Shown: positions 53,017 to 61,707 of the stretch, in pieces
Layout of the letters: each line of letters begins with the position of its first letter
How positions within the stretch are numbered: the stretch's first letter is position 1
DNA from: Cryobacterium mannosilyticum
Lineage (GTDB): Bacteria > Actinomycetota > Actinomycetes > Actinomycetales > Microbacteriaceae
DNA: 64,000 nt
Direction: 5' to 3'
NCBI RefSeq assembly: GCF_004402705.1
Contig: NZ_SOFM01000035.1
Span: 1-64,000, forward strand
Notes under the pieces: generated by a model
What the model was told of the DNA's origin: nothing
The model's input: the letters and a program-made list of their open reading frames with translations, nothing else
The model's database searches: none
Translations under genes and position numbers: made by a program

Positions 53017-53847
53017 GTGACCGAGCCCCGAACGCCTTCCCTGGACGACGACCTTGCCCTCGCGACCCACCTCGCCGACGTGGCCGACGCCATCTCCCGG
53101 GAGCGGTTCACCGCCCTGGATCTGGTCGTCACCGAGAAGCCGGACCGCACTCCCGTGACGGATGCCGACCAGGCCGTGGAACGCGCCATCCGTGCCGCAC
53201 TGGCCGAGCACCGACCGACCGACGGTATTCTCGGCGAGGAATACGGCGCCGAAGGCACAACCGAACGGCAATGGATCATCGACCCCATCGACGGCACCGC
53301 CGGTTTCCTCCGCGGAATCCCGATCTGGGGCACCCTCATTTCCCTGGCCGTGGACGGGGTTCCCGTCGTCGGAATGGTCAGCGCGCCGGCGCTCGGCAAG
53401 CGGTGGTGGGCGCGCACGGGCGGCGGGGCCTGGATGACCGACGAACGCACGCCCGGCGCGGCCCCCACCAGGCTGCACGTCTCCGGCGTGACGACCCTGG
53501 ACCACGCCTCGCTGAGCTACAACAGCATCCAGCAGTGGGACCAGGCCGGGCAGCTTGACGCCCTCGTCCGCCTCTCCCGGCAGGTCTGGCGAACGCGCGC
53601 CTACGGCGACATGTGGTCCTACATGCTGCTGGCCGAGGGACTCCTCGACATCGCGGGCGAATTCGATCTCAAACCGTACGACATGGCGGCCCTCGTCCCC
53701 ATCGTGCAGGAGGCCGGCGGCCGATTCACCTCCGTCGACGGCAGGGACGGCCCCTGGCACGGCAGCGCCCTGGCCACGAACGGTCTGCTGCACGAAGCGA
53801 CGCTGAGCACCCTCGGTCTCGCCGAACCCGCTACCCTCATCCCATAG
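53017..53847 (+). CDS. hisN: Histidinol-phosphatase, inositol monophosphatase family
   Basis: 276 residues. Metal-dependent phosphatase fold: KPDRTPVTDADQAVE, the metal-binding GEE, DPIDGTAGFLRG and the C-terminal KPYDMAALVPIVQEAGG, where the last metal Asp lies. Actinobacteria use an IMPase-type HisN for the histidine pathway (family knowledge), and the rest of the his genes are elsewhere; related inositol-1-phosphatases cannot be ruled out. Start is GTG at 53017. Its stop overlaps the next start by one base (TAGTG). Confidence 0.87.
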   Translation: MTEPRTPSLDDDLALATHLADVADAISRERFTALDLVVTEKPDRTPVTDADQAVERAIRAALAEHRPTDGILGEEYGAEGTTERQWIIDPIDGTAGFLRGIPIWGTLISLAVDGVPVVGMVSAPALGKRWWARTGGGAWMTDERTPGAAPTRLHVSGVTTLDHASLSYNSIQQWDQAGQLDALVRLSRQVWRTRAYGDMWSYMLLAEGLLDIAGEFDLKPYDMAALVPIVQEAGGRFTSVDGRDGPWHGSALATNGLLHEATLSTLGLAEPATLIP

Positions 53848-54344
53848 TGCCGGCCGGCAGGCATCGCCCGGCGGCGGCCCGGATCGGAGCGCTGATCGGC
53901 GCCGCCCTCACCCTCACCGGCTGCAGCGCGGTCGCGGACCTGTTGCCGGCGGCGCCCCCGAGTGCGACAACCACCACCCAGCGGGCCGTCACGCGCATCG
54001 CACCGCGCCTGGCGGTCGCCGATTGCCTGGACGACCTCGACGCCGCCTCCCCCGCCGGATTTCCGATCGTCCCGTGCGGCGCCCCGCACGGCTACGAGGT
54101 CTACGCGATCATTCCCGTCCCGGGTGACGACTACCCCGGTGACGACGCGGTCACGGCCGCGGCGGAGTCGGGCTGCGCCACTCGGTTCGATGCCTTCGCG
54201 GGAATCGCCTACCGCGGTTCGACTCTCGACTTCGCTTACCTCACGCCGACGGATGCGACCTGGGCCGACGACCGCGTCGTGACCTGCGTGATCTACGACC
54301 CGGCCGGCGCGGTGGCCGGCACTCTGACGGATGCCGCCCGCTGA
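53847..54344 (+). CDS. Lipoprotein with septum-formation-type domain
   Basis: 165 residues from the GTG at 53847, coupled to hisN by a one-base overlap. Signal peptide with lipobox LTGC, Cys26. The mature domain has the four-cysteine pattern of septum-formation-related exported proteins of actinobacteria: ADCLDDL, IVPCGAPHGYEVYAI, YPGDDAVTAAAESGCATRFDAF and VVTCVIYD. Role in the cell envelope is inferred from the family. Convergent features downstream are absent; nsrR is next on the same strand. Confidence 0.75.
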   Translation: MPAGRHRPAAARIGALIGAALTLTGCSAVADLLPAAPPSATTTTQRAVTRIAPRLAVADCLDDLDAASPAGFPIVPCGAPHGYEVYAIIPVPGDDYPGDDAVTAAAESGCATRFDAFAGIAYRGSTLDFAYLTPTDATWADDRVVTCVIYDPAGAVAGTLTDAAR

Positions 54345-54369
54345 GTGACCGGGACTCCCGAGGGGACCG

Positions 54370-54375
54370 TACTCT
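54370..54375 (+). promoter_or_regulatory. Candidate -10 element (TACTCT) of nsrR
   Basis: TACTCT ends six bases before the ATG at 54382, predicting a leaderless transcript. Confidence 0.45.
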
Positions 54376-54381
54376 GGGAAC

Positions 54382-54852
54382 ATGAGGATCAATGCCTTCA
54401 CTGACGTGTGCCTGCGGGTGGCCATGCTCCTGGCCGCAGCGCCGGACGGCGTGCTGCTCACCTCACGCGTCATCGCCGACGGCGTCGATACCCCGTACAA
54501 CCATGTCAGCAAGGCGATCATCCGGCTGCGGGAGCTGCAGGTCGTCGACGTGGTTCGGGGCCGGTTCGGCGGGGTGCGCATCAGCCCAACGGGCCGAGAG
54601 ACCACGGTCGGCACTCTCATGCGCCGACTGGACACCCGTGCCGACGTGGCAGACTGCGAGACCCCTCACGGGGACTGCCCGCTCAGCGGCGGCTGCGGCC
54701 TCCGCGCAGCCCTGCGGCGGGCGCGGGAGGCCTTCTACTCCGAACTGGACGACACGACGATCTCCAGCCTCGTCCCTCGTCGAGGGTCAGGACCCGTCGC
54801 CCTGACCTTGAGCACAATGATCGGCAACGCGCCGGAGGACCGGGCGGGTTGA
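54382..54852 (+). CDS. nsrR: Rrf2-family nitric-oxide-sensing regulator NsrR
   Basis: 156 residues. Winged HTH at about 1-65 (YNHVSKAIIRLRELQVV is the recognition part), then GGVRISPTG wing. The cluster-binding region has three cysteines at 92, 99 and 105 (DCETPHGDCPLSGGCG), the spacing expected for an iron-sulfur NsrR. NO destroys the cluster and relieves repression of hmp, which follows directly. Confidence 0.87.
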   Translation: MRINAFTDVCLRVAMLLAAAPDGVLLTSRVIADGVDTPYNHVSKAIIRLRELQVVDVVRGRFGGVRISPTGRETTVGTLMRRLDTRADVADCETPHGDCPLSGGCGLRAALRRAREAFYSELDDTTISSLVPRRGSGPVALTLSTMIGNAPEDRAG

Positions 54853-54877
54853 GCATCCGTTTGAACCCGAAAGCCGC

Positions 54878-54903
54878 AAATTGGCATTTCAGATGCTAGT
54901 TTG
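54878..54903. promoter_or_regulatory. Candidate NsrR operator before hmp
   Basis: The gap holds a GCAT-N5-ATGC dyad (54884-54896) flanked by AT-rich sequence (AAATTG and TAGTTT), like the extended AT-rich palindromes of NsrR. It is 34-60 bases before the hmp ATG. Confidence 0.45.
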
Positions 54904-54937
54904 AGAGGCATCCCCTCACCCCTCTCAAGGAGCCGGC

Positions 54938-56116
54938 ATGCTGTCACCCCAGTCCCTTCCCCTGATCACCGCGACGCTGCCGATCGTCGGTGAACGCATG
55001 CCCGGTATCGCCGAGAACTTCTATGGCCGCATGCTCACCGCCCACCCCGAACTCTTCGACGGCCTCTTCAGCCGCTCCAACCAGAAGAGCGGAACCCAGC
55101 AGCAGGCCCTGGCGGGCAGCATCGCCGTCTTCGCCACCTACCTGGTCACGAACCCGGACACCACCCCGGAGGCGATGCTCTCCCGGATCGCCCACAAGCA
55201 CGTCTCCCTCGACATCCGCCCCGAGCAGTACGACCTCGTCTACCGGTACCTCTTCGAGGCCATCGCCGAGGAGCTCAGCGACGTGATCACCGCCGAGATC
55301 GCCGCTGCCTGGACCGAGGTCTACTGGCTGATGGCGCACGCCCTGATCAAACTCGAGAAGGGGCTCTATGCCGGCGCGGCCAGCGACAAGCCGCTCGCCC
55401 CCTGGGTCGTGACCGGGAAGGTGGCGGCCGGCACCGATGCGATCACGTTCACCCTCGAGCCCGCCGACGACACCCCGGTCACGCCGAGCCTGCCCGGGCA
55501 GTACGTCAGCGTCACCGTGCGGATGCCCGACGGCATCCGCCAGGTGCGCCAGTATTCCCTCTCCGCGGGGACAGCGACGACTCGGGTCTTCACGACCAAG
55601 CTGGACGCCGACGGCGAGGTCTCCCCCGCGCTGCACCGCGACGTGCAGGTCGGCGACACCCTGATCCTCTCCAACCCGTGCGGCGACATCACTTTGGCCG
55701 ACGGCGACACCCCGCTCGTCCTGGCCTCGGCCGGCATCGGCTGCACCCCGAGCGCCTCCATTCTGCGGTCGCTCGTGGACAGCGCATCCAAGCGCGAGGT
55801 GCTGGTCCTGCACGCGGAGAGCTCCCTGGAGAGCTGGGCGCTGCGCGACCAGATGCGTGAGGACGTCGCCCTTCTCGAGACGGCCGAGCTGGAACTGTGG
55901 CTGGAAACCCCGAGCCTCGACACCCCGAACGACGGCACCCACGACGGCTTCATGTCCCTGAGGAATGTGGCGATCCCCGAGAACGCGTCGGTCTACTTGT
56001 GCGGCCCGCTGCCGTTCATGCGCAGTCTCCGGGCCCAGGCGCTGGAGTCCGGCGTTCCGGCCGAACGCATCCACTACGAGATCTTCGGCCCCGACCTCTG
56101 GCTCGCGAGCGTCTGA
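54938..56116 (+). CDS. hmp: Nitric oxide dioxygenase (flavohaemoglobin)
   Basis: 392 residues. Globin domain (1-135) with proximal His88 (AHKHVSL; E. coli His85 equivalent) and the distal Tyr/Gln region near residue 29. A FAD/NAD(P)H reductase domain follows (about 145-392): RQYSL binds FAD, and GIGCTPSAS is the nucleotide loop. Converts NO and O2 to nitrate. RBS AAGGAG; expressed from the NsrR-controlled gap. Convergent with sulP, with four bases between stops. Confidence 0.95.
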   Translation: MLSPQSLPLITATLPIVGERMPGIAENFYGRMLTAHPELFDGLFSRSNQKSGTQQQALAGSIAVFATYLVTNPDTTPEAMLSRIAHKHVSLDIRPEQYDLVYRYLFEAIAEELSDVITAEIAAAWTEVYWLMAHALIKLEKGLYAGAASDKPLAPWVVTGKVAAGTDAITFTLEPADDTPVTPSLPGQYVSVTVRMPDGIRQVRQYSLSAGTATTRVFTTKLDADGEVSPALHRDVQVGDTLILSNPCGDITLADGDTPLVLASAGIGCTPSASILRSLVDSASKREVLVLHAESSLESWALRDQMREDVALLETAELELWLETPSLDTPNDGTHDGFMSLRNVAIPENASVYLCGPLPFMRSLRAQALESGVPAERIHYEIFGPDLWLASV

Positions 56117-56120
56117 CCCG

Positions 56121-57845
56121 TCAGGCCTTGCCCTCCCACTGAGTGCCGTCGAGGTCGCCGCGCAGGGTGCCGGTGGCCTCGTCGACGGCCGCACCGACAG
56201 TGTCGGCGAACCGCTCAGGCGGGAACCTCCCGTTCAGCCCGTAGTCGCGCAGGTGGTCCTTCACCGGCCCCTTCATCTCGGCGAAGATGAGGGTGATCCC
56301 GCGGGAGGCGAGGAAGTCGTCGAGTTCGAGCAACTCGTCGACGGCGGTTGTGTCGATGTCGGTGATCGGCTCGGCCGCGAGGATGACAGTGCGCACCCCG
56401 CTGCCGGCCGCGGTCACCGTCGCCCGCACGTAGTCGTCGAAGATCCCTCCATTGGCGAAGAAGAGGGGCGCGTCGAAGCGCACGATCACGATGCCGGGCA
56501 GCCGCTCACCGTCGGGGTGCCTGGACAGGTCGTGGTAGCCGCGAAGACCGCGGATGCGGCCGAGTTCGGCCCGGTATGGCCGCCAGGCATGGCTGACGAA
56601 GGCGCCCAGCGACAGCACGATCGCCACGGCGATGCCCTCGATCACCCCGACCACCAGAACGCCCAGGAACGCGGCGAGCGAAAGCGCCGCATCGACCTTG
56701 TTCATCCGGACGAGCGCGACCAGACCCCTGACATCGATCAGCCCCGCTGCAGCGACCATGACCACGGCGGCGATGGTCGCCGCCGGGAGGTACCCGGTCA
56801 GGCCGGGCGCGAGCAGCATGAACGCCAGGATGAGCACGGCCCCGACCACACCGGTCAACTGGGTGCGTGACCCTGCCTTCTCCGCCACGGGCGTGCGCGA
56901 CGACGACGCCGAAATGGGGAAGCCGCCGAGCAGCCCCGCGGCGATGTTCGACGCCCCGATCGCCGCCATCTCCTGACTGCCGTCGACGTTCTCCCCCCGG
57001 CGGGCCGCGAACGTGCGCGACAGCACAGCGGTGTCGGCGAAGGCGATGAGCGCGATCCCCAGGGCCGGGGCGATCAACGCGGCGACATCCGCCCAGTCCA
57101 GTCCGCCGAGCGCAGGCGCCGGGAGTCCCTTCGGCAGCGCCCCGACCACGCGCACGACATCCTGGAACCTGAAGAGAACGGTGAGGACCGTGGCGAGCAC
57201 CACAGCGACCAGCACCCCGGGGATGCGGGTCCGGCCCCGGGAGAACACCACGATCAGGCCCAGCGAACCGAGCCCGAACAGCAGGGCAATCGGGTTGATC
57301 CGGCCACCAACGATGCCGGACACGATGGCGACGGCGTCGCCGACGGGCGACGCCGACTCAATCGAGAAGCCGAGGAACGCCGGCAGCTGGGAGACGATGA
57401 CCAGCAGGGCCAGGGCGTTGAGGTAACCGACCCGGATCGGCTTCGAGAGCAGGTCGGTCACGAATCCGAGGCGCAGGACCCCGCCGAGAAGCAGAACCAA
57501 CCCGACCATGATCGCGAGAAGCCCGGCCAGGGCGACGGCGCGCCCGTCATCGCCGAGGGAGAGCGGCAGGATCGCCGCCGCGATGATCGGGGCCAGCGCC
57601 GAATCAGGGCCGAGGACCAGCACCCGGGACGGCCCGAATACGGCGTAGGCAGCCAACGGGATGATCGTGGCATACAGGCCGGTGGCCGGCGGGAGTCCCG
57701 CAACCTCCGCGTAGCCGATACCCACCGGGATGAGCAGAGCGGTCAGGACCGCGCCCGCGCGGAGATCCGGAAGGAGCCACGCGCGCCGGTAACCCAGCGC
57801 CGTATCGATCCCGGGCACCCACCTCCGCAGCCACTTCGCAGCCAT
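56121..57845 (-). CDS. SulP-family anion transporter with STAS domain
   Basis: 574 residues from the ATG at 57845 (GGGAGGA 7 bases upstream). About 12 transmembrane segments (residues 20-425), with GLPPATGLYATIIPLAAYAVFG and the anion-path GGFPISASSSRTPVAEKAG typical of SulP (SLC26) proteins. C-terminal STAS domain (about 450-560, IVIVRFDAPLFFANGG, ITDIDTTAVDELLELDDFL). Substrate may be sulfate, bicarbonate or another anion. The tail has a short hydrophilic end. Upstream 57846-58021 holds divergent promoters. Confidence 0.88.
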   Translation of the reverse strand: MAAKWLRRWVPGIDTALGYRRAWLLPDLRAGAVLTALLIPVGIGYAEVAGLPPATGLYATIIPLAAYAVFGPSRVLVLGPDSALAPIIAAAILPLSLGDDGRAVALAGLLAIMVGLVLLLGGVLRLGFVTDLLSKPIRVGYLNALALLVIVSQLPAFLGFSIESASPVGDAVAIVSGIVGGRINPIALLFGLGSLGLIVVFSRGRTRIPGVLVAVVLATVLTVLFRFQDVVRVVGALPKGLPAPALGGLDWADVAALIAPALGIALIAFADTAVLSRTFAARRGENVDGSQEMAAIGASNIAAGLLGGFPISASSSRTPVAEKAGSRTQLTGVVGAVLILAFMLLAPGLTGYLPAATIAAVVMVAAAGLIDVRGLVALVRMNKVDAALSLAAFLGVLVVGVIEGIAVAIVLSLGAFVSHAWRPYRAELGRIRGLRGYHDLSRHPDGERLPGIVIVRFDAPLFFANGGIFDDYVRATVTAAGSGVRTVILAAEPITDIDTTAVDELLELDDFLASRGITLIFAEMKGPVKDHLRDYGLNGRFPPERFADTVGAAVDEATGTLRGDLDGTQWEGKA

Positions 57846-58008
57846 GCAGTTCCTCCCACGGCCCATTGTGGCGCATCGGCGTGCTTCCCTCACCGACCGC
57901 CGGGGAATTGGGTGCCGACCTGCGACATTTCCGACCCCGGCTCGCGAACGTCGTCTGACGTTCATCCGGAGTCTCGACGAACGGCGTCGGGGCGACTTGC
58001 CGCGTTCC

Positions 58009-58014
58009 TACCGT
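58009..58014 (+). promoter_or_regulatory. Candidate -10 element (TACCGT)
   Basis: TACCGT is seven bases before the ATG at 58022 of the phosphoesterase-propeller gene; no Shine-Dalgarno. Confidence 0.35.
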
Positions 58015-58021
58015 GGGCACC

Positions 58022-60508
58022 ATGAGAATAAAGACATCCACCGGGCTGGTCGCCCTCATCGTGCTCGGCCTCGTCGGCGGGATTGCCGCGGCCGCGATCG
58101 TCCCCACCGTAGCCGGGCCACAGGCGGACGGAACGGCCGTCACGCCCGTGGGCCAGCGGGTCACGCCGACGGGTCGCCAGACCAGTCTGGGCGATCTCCC
58201 CCTGAACTCCGATCTCTCCCCGGACGGGAAGACACTGCTCGTGACCAACAACGGGCAGGGCACGCAATCCCTGCAGGTGGTGGATGTGGCGGCCGGCACG
58301 GTCACGCAGACCATTCCGTATTCCTCCCCCGAGTCCCTCTACATGGGGCTCGCCTGGAGCCACGACGGCACGAAAGCCTTCGCGAGCGCCGCAGCCAACT
58401 CCAAGATCCGCACCTACTCGTATGCCGGAGGCGTCCTCACGGAGGGCGCCTCCCTTCCGCTGCCCACCACCGCGCCCGACGGCACCGCCCTCAATCTCTT
58501 CCCGGCCGGCCTGGCGCTGACCCCCGACGGCACACACCTGGTCGTCGCCGACCAGCTCGCCGACGCGGTCTCCGTGGTCGATCTCGGCTCCGGCGCCGTC
58601 ACGACAACCCCGGTTGGCCACCGTCCGCTCTGGGTGACGCTGGCCGCGGACGGACTCACCGCTTATGTGACCAACCAGGGTGCCGCAACCGTGTCGGTGG
58701 TCACCCTTGCCGGCGGCGTTCCGGCCACAACGGGCACCCTCGCTACCGGGCTGCACCCGAACAAGTCGGTACTGGCCCCGGATGCCGCCCACCTCTATGT
58801 CTCCGACGGGGACGCCGACACAGTCTCCGTCATCGACCTCGCCGCCGGCACCACGTCTTCGATCAGCGTGGCGCCCACGGCGGACTCACCGATCGGGTCG
58901 AATCCCACCGGGCTGGCCCTCAACGCCGACGGATCGAAGCTCTTCGTGAGCAACTCGGGCAACAACGACGTGGCGGTCGTCGACCTCGGCACGCGGACCG
59001 TGGACGGGGTCGTTCCCGTGGGCTGGTATCCCACTTCCCTCTCCTTCGCCGACGGCCGGCTGCACACCACCAATGCCAAGGGCCTGGGCGCCGGACCCAA
59101 CGACGGTTCCGGACATCCTGACCCCGAGTCGAGTGCGGCGACGGCGGAGAATCAGTACAGCGGCTCGATGATCACCGGCACGCTGAGCAGTTTCGAGGTT
59201 CCCGCCGCCGCGGACCTCAAGCGGGCGACCCGGCAGGTCGCCAGCAACAACCGGTCCGCGGAGGCGGAGGGGGAGGTGATCCCCCGCAAGCCCGGCCAGG
59301 ACAGCCCGATCAAGCATGTGATCTACGTCGTCAAGGAGAACCGCACCTACGACCAGGTGCTCGGCAGCCTCGGCAGGGGCAACGGGGACCCGGCCTTGAA
59401 TCTCTTCGGCGACGAATCGGCTCCGAACGTTCGCGCGCTGTCGAAGCAGTTCACCACCATCGACAATTTCTATGCGGATGCGGAGGTCAGCGCGAACGGC
59501 TGGAACTGGGTCGCGTCGGCGAACTCGAACCCCTACGCCGAGCAGATGTGGCCGGCCAACTACTCCGGCCGGAAGGCCCCGTACCCCAGCGAGAACGCCG
59601 ACCCCGAGATCGCGGCGCAGGAACCCGATAACACGTATGTCTGGCAGCGCCTCGCCCAGGCCGGTGTCAGCTTCCGCAACTACGGCTTCTTCGTCGGCCT
59701 GGCCGGAGGGCAGGCCAAAGCCCAGGACCCGGTGCTCGACGCCCAGACCGACCACGACTACCGGGGCTATGACCTCTCCTGCCCCGATTCCGCGGGCACC
59801 TTCGCACCGCTGAAGGCGGACTGCGGGTCACCCCGGATCGACGAGTGGTCCAGGGACTTCGCCGCCAACGTCGCCGCAGGCACCGTGCCGACGGTGCAGT
59901 TCGTTCGACTCCCCAACGACCACACCCAGGCCACCCGGGCGGGCAAACCGACCCCGAAGGCCTACGTGGCCGACAACGACTTCGCCCTGGGCCAGCTGGT
60001 CGACACAGTGTCGCACTCCCGGATCTGGGGTGACACCGCCATCTTCGTCACCGAGGACGACGCCCAGAACGGCCCGGACCACGTCGACGCCCACCGCACC
60101 GTGGCACTGGCGATCAGCCCGTACACCCAGACCGGGAAGGTGGATTCCACGTTCTACAGCACCGCCTCGATGGTGCATACCGTCGGACTGCTCGCGGGCA
60201 TCCAGCCGATGACCCAGTTCGACGCGTTCGCGACGCCGATGAGCGCGTCGTTCACCTCGACCGCCGACAACAACCCGTATTCGGCGATCAGGCCGAGCTA
60301 CGACATGACCACGGTCAACGGTGCGAACGCTCCGCTGGCCGGAGCGGTCGAAGGGCAGAACACGGATACCGAGGACAAGATCGACGAGCAGCTGTACAAC
60401 CGGGCCATCTGGAAATCGGTGCGCGGAGCCGGTTCGGTGATGCCGAAACCGAGGCACGACATCATCGGGTCCGGCGCGGCAGCCGGAACGGACGACGACG
60501 ACAACTGA
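58022..60508 (+). CDS. Exported YncE-like beta-propeller / phosphoesterase fusion protein
   Basis: 828 residues. N-terminal signal or anchor segment (about 9-29, LVALIVLGLVGGIAAAAIV). Residues about 55-400 are a seven-bladed propeller with YVTNQGAATVSVV, LYVSDGDADTVSVIDLAAGT and LFVSNSGNNDVAVVDLGTRTVDG repeats. Residues about 425-760 are a phosphoesterase/alkaline-phosphatase-like domain: IKHVIYVVKENRTYDQVLG (the opening of phosphatidylinositol-type phosphoesterase family proteins), FYADAEVSANGWNWV, YRGYDLSCPD, FVTEDDAQNGPDHVDAHR. No catalytic nucleophile Thr/Ser is provable. Substrate unknown. Confidence 0.82.
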   Translation: MRIKTSTGLVALIVLGLVGGIAAAAIVPTVAGPQADGTAVTPVGQRVTPTGRQTSLGDLPLNSDLSPDGKTLLVTNNGQGTQSLQVVDVAAGTVTQTIPYSSPESLYMGLAWSHDGTKAFASAAANSKIRTYSYAGGVLTEGASLPLPTTAPDGTALNLFPAGLALTPDGTHLVVADQLADAVSVVDLGSGAVTTTPVGHRPLWVTLAADGLTAYVTNQGAATVSVVTLAGGVPATTGTLATGLHPNKSVLAPDAAHLYVSDGDADTVSVIDLAAGTTSSISVAPTADSPIGSNPTGLALNADGSKLFVSNSGNNDVAVVDLGTRTVDGVVPVGWYPTSLSFADGRLHTTNAKGLGAGPNDGSGHPDPESSAATAENQYSGSMITGTLSSFEVPAAADLKRATRQVASNNRSAEAEGEVIPRKPGQDSPIKHVIYVVKENRTYDQVLGSLGRGNGDPALNLFGDESAPNVRALSKQFTTIDNFYADAEVSANGWNWVASANSNPYAEQMWPANYSGRKAPYPSENADPEIAAQEPDNTYVWQRLAQAGVSFRNYGFFVGLAGGQAKAQDPVLDAQTDHDYRGYDLSCPDSAGTFAPLKADCGSPRIDEWSRDFAANVAAGTVPTVQFVRLPNDHTQATRAGKPTPKAYVADNDFALGQLVDTVSHSRIWGDTAIFVTEDDAQNGPDHVDAHRTVALAISPYTQTGKVDSTFYSTASMVHTVGLLAGIQPMTQFDAFATPMSASFTSTADNNPYSAIRPSYDMTTVNGANAPLAGAVEGQNTDTEDKIDEQLYNRAIWKSVRGAGSVMPKPRHDIIGSGAAAGTDDDDN

Positions 60509-60512
60509 TCGA

Positions 60513-60558
60513 CGACGAGAAAGGCCCGGATCCCTGGGGATCCGGGCCTTTCTCGTCG
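60513..60558. terminator. Strong bidirectional terminator
   Basis: A perfect 21-bp stem (60513-60533 with 60538-60558) and 4-base loop (CTGG), four bases past the propeller-phosphoesterase stop and about 50 bases after the tmRNA 3' end. It serves convergent transcription from both sides; TTTCTCG stands in the descending arm. Confidence 0.85.
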
Positions 60559-60609
60559 ACCCTCGAGTCGACGTCCTCGGAAGAGGCAACAGCGTGCGAT
60601 AGCGACCGA

Positions 60610-60984
60610 TGGTGGAGATGCGGGGAATTGAACCCCGGTCCACTGCTGTGGTCATATGCCTTCTACGGGTGTATCCAGTGAAATCGTTCTACTCGGCTCC
60701 GGAATTTGACACTGTCATCTAATCCGACGAGCCCAGCCCTCGTTCAAGTCCCCCTACACCCCGCGGCTCAGAGTAGGAGCAAGCTCTCTCAATGACGTCA
60801 GGATCCGGGTAGAGAGCATTCCCGGTCTGGCGGACTTCTTAGTGCGCTCGCTTAGGCAGCGAGGGCGAAGTCAGTGCGGTTTGAATTGGCACTTATTGTT
60901 TTGCAGAGATCGTTTACGAGATAACCCTGCATCCTCGACCCGCTTCTCATAATTGCGCAGGCAATGTCGAAACCGATCATCCCC
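60610..60984 (-). ncRNA. ssrA: tmRNA (transfer-messenger RNA)
   Basis: 375 bases, minus strand. The 5' end GGGGATG pairs with CATCTCC at the 3' end (one wobble), which is followed by ACCA; T arm CGGGG-TTCAATT-CCCCG. The tag frame at 60852-60890 reads ANSNRTDFALAA and stop TAA, the expected actinobacterial tag ending in ALAA. smpB lies 165 bases upstream on the same strand, the common order. Confidence 0.93.
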
Positions 60985-61149
60985 ATATGCACTCAGTGCC
61001 GTCGCACGGCATAGCCGTCGCGGCAATCGAGTGGGTCACTATCACACGCTGTTGAGTTTCCAAGGCCGCGCGAGACGTTCCGGAGAACACCCCGTGCAGC
61101 CTTTAACTCTACAACAGAAACACTCCCCCGTCGAGACCCGGGGCGTGCC

Positions 61150-61626
61150 CTAGTCGCCCAGGTTCTTCCTCGCCGAGATTGCCCGGTCGGACTCGCGCTT
61201 GTCCTGGCGTTCCCGCAGGGTCTGGCGCTTGTCGTATTCCTTCTTACCCTTGGCGACCGCGATCTCCACCTTGGCGTTGCCGTTGCTGAAGTAGATCCGG
61301 AGCGGCACGAGGGTGTAGCCACCCTCTTTGGTCTTGTGGCTGATCTTGATGATCTCCTGCTTGTGCAGGAGAAGCTTGCGCTTGCGCCGCGGCGGGTGGT
61401 TGGTCCAGGTGCCCGCCTTGTATTCCTGGATGTGCACGGCATCCAGCCAGACCTCGCCGGACTCGATGAACGCGTAGCCGTCGACGAGGGAGGCGCGACC
61501 GGCCCGGAGCGACTTGACCTCGGTGCCGCTGAGCACCATCCCGGCCTCGTAGGTCTCCTCGATGAGGTAGTCGTGGCGTGCCTTGCGATTGGTCGACACG
61601 ACCTTCTCGCCTTGTTCCCTGGGCAC
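61150..61626 (-). CDS. smpB: SsrA-binding protein
   Basis: 158 residues from the GTG at 61626 (GAGGAG 6 bases upstream). OB-fold RNA-binding protein: NRKARHDYLIEETYEAGMVLSGTEVKSLR start, WLDAVHIQEYK, PPRRKRKLLLHKQEI and the basic disordered tail (KKEYDKRQTLRERQDKRESDRAI) that enters the mRNA channel. It delivers tmRNA to stalled ribosomes. Directly upstream of the tmRNA gene. Confidence 0.96.
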   Translation of the reverse strand: MPREQGEKVVSTNRKARHDYLIEETYEAGMVLSGTEVKSLRAGRASLVDGYAFIESGEVWLDAVHIQEYKAGTWTNHPPRRKRKLLLHKQEIIKISHKTKEGGYTLVPLRIYFSNGNAKVEIAVAKGKKEYDKRQTLRERQDKRESDRAISARKNLGD

Positions 61627-61707
61627 GGCTTACTCCTCAGCAATGGTGGGTGCGGCAGCCCGGTGGCAGCCAGCCCACCAGTCTAGCCTGTGGGTGGCGC
61701 TACCGGG

